Shown: piece after piece, positions 58,599-64,000 of the stretch | How the letters are laid out: every line of letters starts with the position of its first letter | How positions within the stretch are numbered: position 1 is the first letter of the stretch | NCBI GenBank assembly: GCA_037178855.1 | Contig: JASJZC010000005.1 | Location: forward strand, 2,418,001-2,482,000 | Direction: 5' to 3' | DNA from: Oscheius sp. JU75 | Taxonomy: Eukaryota > Nematoda > Chromadorea > Rhabditida > Rhabditidae | Length of the DNA stretch: 64,000 nucleotides | The notes under the pieces: model-generated | Databases searched by the model: none | The model's input: the letters and a program-made list of their open reading frames with translations, nothing else | Told to the model about the DNA's origin: nothing | Program-made: the position numbers and the translations under genes

Positions 58599-60510
58599 TT
58601 ATTCATTTTTCCTTTTTGAGACAGCTTTTCGACTAGAACAAAGGTAAGAAAATATTTTGTAAATGACGTAGAAAGACGTGAAAATGACTGCGAAGAGAAG
58701 GGCAAAAACGTCGAGGTTGAAGTAGACGATCGTGTTCAGACGTGACCCCTGAAATAGCATCTCTACCCAAAAGGAGAGTAAAAGTACCTGAACGTGGAGC
58801 TCCTCCAAAACACCATTGTTTATGGCAAACTCTGTCCATTTGACAAGTCTCTCCTCGGGAGACATTGGCTTCTCCATCATCAGTTTCTTTATCCGGAGAG
58901 CATTCTTCTTGTACCTAGAGGACAGTCAGCAGTCTCCTGGTCATTCTCACCGATCGTCTCCAATCATCTCCTTGACCGTGTTGAACAATCTCTCTTCCGT
59001 GAGCTCCCGCTTGAGAATGACCTTTCCGATGGCTCTTCTCTCCACATTTCTACCGTTTCTGAATTGATCAGCAAAGACGGGAATGACGACCACCGGAACT
59101 CCTCGAAGATTTGCCTCTGTCAGTCCATTCAGACCGCCGTGCATGACGAAGAGCTTCAATCTAGGATGGCCTAGAATACCTAACTTTGACGGACAATCTG
59201 GTGGATACCAAGGATATCACTCTGGGGAAGCCACTCGACCAAGTCGACGTTGATAAGACTGTTGAAATAGGCCTGGCTGGTCGTATCTCCTGAGAATGAG
59301 GTGTATAAAGAAGAAAGATGAGTCGAACCTTTAGCAATCTTGACCACGAAATGGTACTGTGGCATCCTCCTGACCAGTCCAGCTACAGCCTTCTTCTTCG
59401 TCTCGTCCAATGAATGAAAGTTGGCTATTGAGCCAAGAGAAAAGACAATGACGCCCTCTCGCCCCTTGCCCATGATCTTCTCAAACTCATCGGTCAAAGG
59501 CTGCGGCTTCTTCACTCCCAATCCCCCAATGTAAACATTTTTGTGGATGATGGGACGAGGCAGATCGAACATCTCGTCGGCGTTCACAAAACACAGGCTC
59601 GCATTGGCAGCAATGTCTCTGACATTCGGGAAGTCGGGAGAGACGTGTTGACGGAACACCTGGATCCTTTTCATGTTTCAAGGTATCGAAAACCAACCTC
59701 GGTGACCAAGTCCGTACCCGTTCTGTGGATGTAAATCGCCCCAATGTACATGTAGAGATTGAAGGCCCGGTCCCAGAAGGACATAATGTCTCCATTGTCG
59801 TTCTCCTCGATAGTCGGCACATAGCTGGCGGGAGCGGGGATTCCTAATGGTGAATTATCGGTTGAACCAAGGTAACATACCCAAATTGTAACTGACAGCA
59901 TCCATTATCGGTGTGCTCGATACCCAGATGAGATTCTGAATGCCCAGGTAGCGAATGACCCCGACTCCACAGAGATCAATCTGTTCCGTGAAGGCAATAT
60001 CAAAGCCGTAGTTTTTGAGGACATCCATCTCTCCTTTTCTCTTCATTATGGCTAGAATTGAATGGTAATAAGCCTAAAAATATACTCACAGTCACACATT
60101 TCCTGAATACTGTACTCAAAGTCGATTCGGTCCTGGAAACTGAGTCGGTCCGAGGCTAATACATACGCGTCTGATCCCAGTAGGTCGGTCTCGAATCTCT
60201 TGTCTGAAAGAGAAGATCTGAAAGAGTGGGTAAAATGTCTTACTGACACTCTTCATGTGAATGACCTTTGCCTTCTTGATGACCTTTGGTGTGAAGGCCG
60301 AGGCGGCTTCGAAGTATTCCGGGATGAAAACTGTCTGAACGTGCATTCAAATCAGTCAACTCAAACATGACCAACCACATCATGGCCTGCCTCTGTCAAA
60401 GTGTCCGCAATCCTACCATTGGAAATAATGTGACTAGTTGAGATCGATGGACTATATACAAGTATTTTAGCCGATTCTACGCCTAGGAATAGGAGGAAGA
60501 AAATAAGCAT
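58599..60510 (-). CDS. UDP-glucuronosyltransferase
   Basis: Membrane enzyme that conjugates sugar from UDP-sugar to small lipophilic compounds in the ER. The start at 60510 gives a signal peptide (MLIFFLLFLGVESAKILVYS). Then SHIISNGRIADTLTEAGHDV follows, with the substrate-side His and the nematode-type IADTL..AGHDV block. Later come VYIGGLGVKKPQPLTDEF, VIVFSLGSIANFHSLDETKK, NVDLVEWLPQSDILG (usual WxPQ..LL) and the nucleotide-sugar signature LFVMHGGLNGLTEANLRGVP with PVFADQFRNGRNVERR. A C-terminal membrane anchor (LDVFALLFAVIFTSFYVIYK) and a basic tail (SKRKNE) end the protein, stop 58599-58601. Usual family HGG is kept, and the following Ser/N residue differs from many members. The gene has many short introns and appears complete. 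Confidence 0.92.
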
Positions 60511-60863
60511 CTGGAAGACCCGTTGCTGACAGCCACTCGGCCGTTATCTTATCACTCCGCAGACTGAAAGGTAACAACAATTTATGCCAATTGGTCAAAA
60601 GTGAGAGAGCGTGAAAGGAAGAATCGAAAACGAAACTGGTTTTCCAGCCCCGGTCCGAATTTTGATTCGATGAGACATACAAGAAGAACAAAACACGGGA
60701 AAAGAGACGGGCAACTTGGAGTGAGAGAGTGATCTCGACCGCGCTCGACCCTTTTATTTGGTTTTCGCGACTTTGTGCTAATCGTGTCCGACGTGCCCTT
60801 CGAGTATTGTAGACTACACGCTGAACCTTGGTCTCATTGTCTGGCCATTGAGTACAAACAAGT

Positions 60864-62464
60864 TTATTGGTGGTCCCTATATTGGGAAAGATCTGCCTGT
60901 TTCATCAGTCTGTCCGCTTCCTCTTCAAGTGAAACCAATGTGTTCTTCGTGACCACTTCTCGTAGCATCTTGGCAATCGAGATCATGTCATCTTGGATCC
61001 GCTTCAGCAGACAAATTCTGTTGTTTTTGTGACAGTTCTCGATGAAGGAATGAAGAATGGAAGACCACTCCTCCTCAGGAGAGTCACTCATTGATTCATA
61101 GAGACTGCTACTGTCAACTACCCGTCTATGGAGACCATCAGACTTCCCCAGAAGCATTGCGGAAATCTTTTCCACAAAATTATGCAGTCCTGCTGGTATC
61201 ACTCGGAGGTTGATCTGAAGTTGATTGTATTGAAACTAGTCCTGTACTCACCCCAACATGACAGGAACTAGATCCATCCACCTTCAAGACGGTCAGCTTG
61301 ATCAGCATGCTGAAGTTGTCTTCGCTGGAATAGACGAGAATTGAGTCTCCTCCCTAAAACCAGGATCATTCAATAACACAAACTAATACCAGATCGTCGT
61401 CATCGACAGTCTTGTGCTTCCTCCCATCCCAGATGGTCTTGAAAGGAAACAGTTTCGGCATCTCTCTGTAAGACTTCCAGTCGTAGATGTCCTCGATAAC
61501 CGCAGTTTGATAGAACATTGAAAAAGTGTTCAGTCCAATCGGCTCTCCTGACAGATAGTCACAGTATATGCTCTAAATTTCTTGTTCAAAGATGTTTAGA
61601 GACCAAAGACCCAGATGCAATGGGACATCATGGAGCGAAGGTTGTCCACAGAGTATGCTGGCTGCATCGAAAAGTCCAGACTGACTGAGGTGATATGACG
61701 AAGAGCCTCGATAAGATTTCCCGGAATAAGAGTGGCTTCGGATGTACTCAGCGCCAAGCTGGACAGCCTCTGAAAACATTTGACAGTGCTCTCAAGGAAC
61801 CAACGTTGAAGGGAAAGCTAGAAAAGTGATCGAACTCGATAGTCGCCCTTCCACTGCTCGCTAATTTCAGTCTCTGGAACCGTCTGCAAGTCGCAGAAAT
61901 CAGATGGACATCCGCGGGAAAGAAAACTTCTTGGAGGACAAGAAAGTCACAACTGACTCTCTGAAGAGTGTCCAGGAGCTTCTCTTTGACTCTTTGGTCA
62001 GCCTGGAACAAACTTATTCGTTGAATGTGTTTGATGAACCTGTTCAAAGAGCGACTGGTAATGTACTGTCCATTTTTCTTGATTTGTTACCCATGGATCT
62101 ACCTGGAATCCAGTGAAATCAGCTTGTGAAGAATGAAAACTCACCGTTGAGATGATCAGTTGGTCGAAATGGACACCATGGATCCTCTCCCGGTCCGTGA
62201 AGTCCTCTTCCTGACTGATTTTTGTCCTCACAATGATTGACCCGCTTTGAATAATGACTATTCCCTCGATTCGTTTAGCCGAACAGGCAGTGTATCTCTT
62301 CCTCGTAATTATGTCATTGAGCCATTTACACGATCGACGAGCACGAACCTGTGGGATCAGCTGGCTCTGAAAACAAATTGCGTTTTCGAGTACGGACTGC
62401 TCACCTTGGCCAAAATATCCTTTACACGTTCCTCTGGTAGTTCATAGAAAGGATAGAAATCCAT
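60864..62464 (-). CDS. F-box-like protein
   Basis: The start at 62464 gives MDFYPFYELPEERVKDILAK, an LPEExVKxIL opening typical of an F-box. It then continues SSPYSKTQFVFRASQLIPQV. Later exons: ERIHGVHFDQLIIST, LLDTLQRVSCDFLVLQEVFF, LISATCRRFQRLKLASSGRA, LIPGNLIEALRHITSVSLDF, SIYCDYLSGEPIGLNTFSMF, GGDSILVYSSEDNFSMLIKL and a C-terminal exon with SPEEEWSSILHSFIENCHKN ending ADLSQYRDHQ, stop 60864-60866. This resembles nematode F-box proteins with a long C-terminal recognition region. No FTH/FBA-type domain could be named. Exon joins are short introns of about 40-50 nt and are partly uncertain. It would act as an SCF ligase adaptor if the F-box is functional. Confidence 0.6.
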
Positions 62465-62644
62465 TGAGCGACAGAGAAAATAGCTAGGGAATGGAGGGAC
62501 CGACAGCTGGTCAGGGTATTGATCGACATCCTCGGATCACAGCGCGTCTTTTCGTAGAGTCTGGAAGTTTGGGACGACGGAAGAGCGTTTGAATGGTACG
62601 GCATACCTTGGTTCCGAGTAGTCGAGACTTTCCACTCGCAGAAG

Positions 62645-63285
62645 CTAGTTAAAATATTTCTCAAATCAAGAATTCGAAACTTCAAATGGTAACTTTTATT
62701 TTTTCGGGTACCCCTTGACTTGCCGTGACAAGTTACCGTAACTCTTCCCCAATGAACCCAAGCCATTCGTTCTCGGACGATGGCAGAAGGGGTTGAAGTG
62801 GGGCCAGTCTCGTTCACGGACACCAATGCGGAGACGGGAGCTACGGGCAAGGGAACTAGCGGCTCGAACATGATGGATCTGCTGGGACAGCTGAAAAGGA
62901 AGGTGACGACGGGAGAGTCGAAGGAGGGCAAAAACGACACGAGCGAGAAGAAGAAGAAAAGCACGAAGAAGACCAAGGGAAAGAGCAAGTACAAGAGACG
63001 ACATGACCGCTACGAGCCGGAGAACTACCTTCTTCGTGTCGAGGGAAGCATCTGCTGTGGAATGCTCATCAGTCTCGGACTCTTCGTCTTCTACAACGGC
63101 CTTGTCCTCCTCATCATCATCATTTGGAGCAAGGGGCAGATCCGTCATCTCCACAACAAGGAAGAAATCACGTACGATGCTCCATAGACCATCAATAAAG
63201 TGTCTCTAAGCCCGGGGCATTTGGGATTAGAAATTGAATAGAAGTTCTCGTTCGTGTCTTCTAAGCCTGAACCCCTCCATTAGCT
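62645..63285 (+). repeat. inverted segmental duplication, copy B
   Basis: Inverted counterpart of 30080-30715, about 32 kb away. Similarity covers the complete membrane-protein gene, about 130 bases of 5' flank and the 3' end of the convergent gene. Confidence 0.8.
62780..63187 (+). CDS. small single-pass membrane protein, paralog B
   Basis: ATG at 62780 (MAEGVEVGPVSFTDTNAET). The layout equals paralog A at 30192-30599: NMMDLLGQLKRKVTTGES, a Lys-rich segment (KKKSTKKTKGKSKYKRR), one membrane helix (CCGMLISLGLFVFYNGLVLL then IIIIW) and the tail KGQIRHLHNKEEITYDAP. From KSKYKRRHD onward the two proteins differ by about one residue; differences concentrate in the N-terminal half and the Lys run. 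Polyadenylation signal AATAAA at 63194-63199. Function unknown. Confidence 0.75.
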   Translation: MAEGVEVGPVSFTDTNAETGATGKGTSGSNMMDLLGQLKRKVTTGESKEGKNDTSEKKKKSTKKTKGKSKYKRRHDRYEPENYLLRVEGSICCGMLISLGLFVFYNGLVLLIIIIWSKGQIRHLHNKEEITYDAP

Positions 63286-63530
63286 TCTCTTTCCCCTTTG
63301 ATGTCTCAGGTGTCTTCTCCTCCTTCTCGTTCGCGTCTCCTTGTGACTCTACCTGACAGCCATCTGTTGCTTCTCTTTGCCCCTTGCTGTCTTCGATGTC
63401 TTCCAGTCCAAAGTAGCAATACATTTCAATACTGACGACACCCTGTCAGCTGCCTGAGCGTCTGCTACAGGTAGACTATTCAAGTACTCCTCGAAGGGAC
63501 ACTTTTCTTCTTAACGGGGTTGGGTATGGT
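63227..63530 (-). CDS. partner gene of the duplicated block, 3' part
   Basis: The last exon ends PETSKGKEKLMEGFRLRRHE ... ELLFNF (stop 63227-63229), the same as at 30151. Two overlapping upstream frames are possible. One reads MYCYFGLEDIEDSKGQREAT and can be continuous or spliced to the end. The other reads EEKCPFEEYLNSLPVADAQA and DRVSSVLKCIATLDWKTS and looks more protein-like, but does not join in phase at the donor I see. The 5' end is not resolved. It converges on the membrane-protein gene with about 40 bases between stops. Confidence 0.45.
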
Positions 63531-64000
63531 CCGTTGTACTTGTGTCGCCTGTCTCTCTGTGGCACCGCTGGATTGCCAAGTAGTCAGTAGACTGCGTTGA
63601 AAGTAGTAGACACTTGAGTGCAGTTTTTTCTTGTCCCATCTTTTGTCTTGTTACTGAGATGGGTAGACTGCGCCTGAGGACGCGGGTTCGAATCTTTGGC
63701 GAGTTTTTAATACCTACTGTCTCTCCTCGAAACTCTTTGTGAAATTAGAGAGTAGAGGTCACTGCTGCTATGAGTCGCAATCTAATGCTGCGCACACAGC
63801 TGGTGTCTTGGCGCCAAAACAGAGATTTATAGGCTAGTCCACGCGACATACTATTTGACAGTTTACTTCGATCACTTTTGATCGTTCGAGTTTGCAGTTT
63901 CTTCTCGGTTGCTGTCATGTGTGTACTTCTCTCGAAGGTCCCCTCTAGTGACTTCCATTCCTTCTCCTATTTGGCCATTCGAGCAGCAATGTAGGCTACA
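63531..64000. other. intergenic end of window with tRNA-like sequence
   Basis: No exon recognised. At 63650-63705 a box A-like TGAGATGGGTAGACTGCGCC and box B GGGTTCGAATC lie at tRNA spacing and are followed by a T run. This could be another tRNA-derived SINE head. The stems are too poor for a working tRNA. Confidence 0.45.

Overview
The window is nematode nuclear DNA. The evidence is a divergent major-sperm-protein (MSP) domain gene, tandem ShKT modules, nematode-type UDP-glucuronosyltransferase, C-type lectin and F-box genes, introns often only 28-45 nt long with TTTCAG-like acceptors, and ATGs placed just after acceptor-like sites as expected with spliced-leader trans-splicing. I cannot name the species. 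All exon joins are read by eye from splice consensus and reading phase; no transcript data were available.

Layout. 0-6 kb: a secreted two-ShKT protein (-), a short F-box-like exon, a decayed Tc1-like transposon, and a complete hAT transposon (2567-5417) with perfect 17-bp ends and an 8-bp target duplication, inserted into a host reading frame. 6-18 kb: conserved + strand genes, namely a PUS7/TruD pseudouridine synthase, an FBXO7/PI31-like F-box protein, the PCTAIRE kinase pct-1 and COP9 signalosome subunit csn-5. 18-28 kb: a C-type lectin gene with a membrane-protein gene nested in its first intron, a cyclic-nucleotide-gated channel subunit, an SLC22-like transporter and, tail to tail with no spacer, a secreted protein with four DPNYQTL repeats (-).

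28-45 kb: a trypsin-like protease (-), one copy of an inverted duplication carrying a small single-pass membrane protein, the 11-kb hlh-30 (TFEB/MITF) locus with three candidate first exons, and an MSP-domain protein. 45-58 kb: lag-1 (CSL/RBP-J) with a set of far-upstream alternative exons and a scatter of CSL-type sites, a PTPDC1-like phosphatase, and the ER chaperone BiP (-) with an 18-bp hairpin in its putative 5' UTR intron. 58-64 kb: an unrecognised gene sharing the BiP upstream region, a UDP-glucuronosyltransferase (-), an F-box-like gene (-) and the second, inverted copy of the duplicated membrane-protein block.

Functionally the window is a mixed neighbourhood, not one pathway. Several genes are regulatory hubs: LAG-1 for Notch, HLH-30 for lysosome/autophagy control, CSN-5 for cullin deneddylation, and PCT-1. 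The accessory interest lies in the transposons, tRNA-derived repeats, foldback elements, nested and tail-to-tail genes, and lineage-specific secreted proteins. I found no rRNA, convincing intact tRNA gene, CRISPR array or bacterial-type operon.
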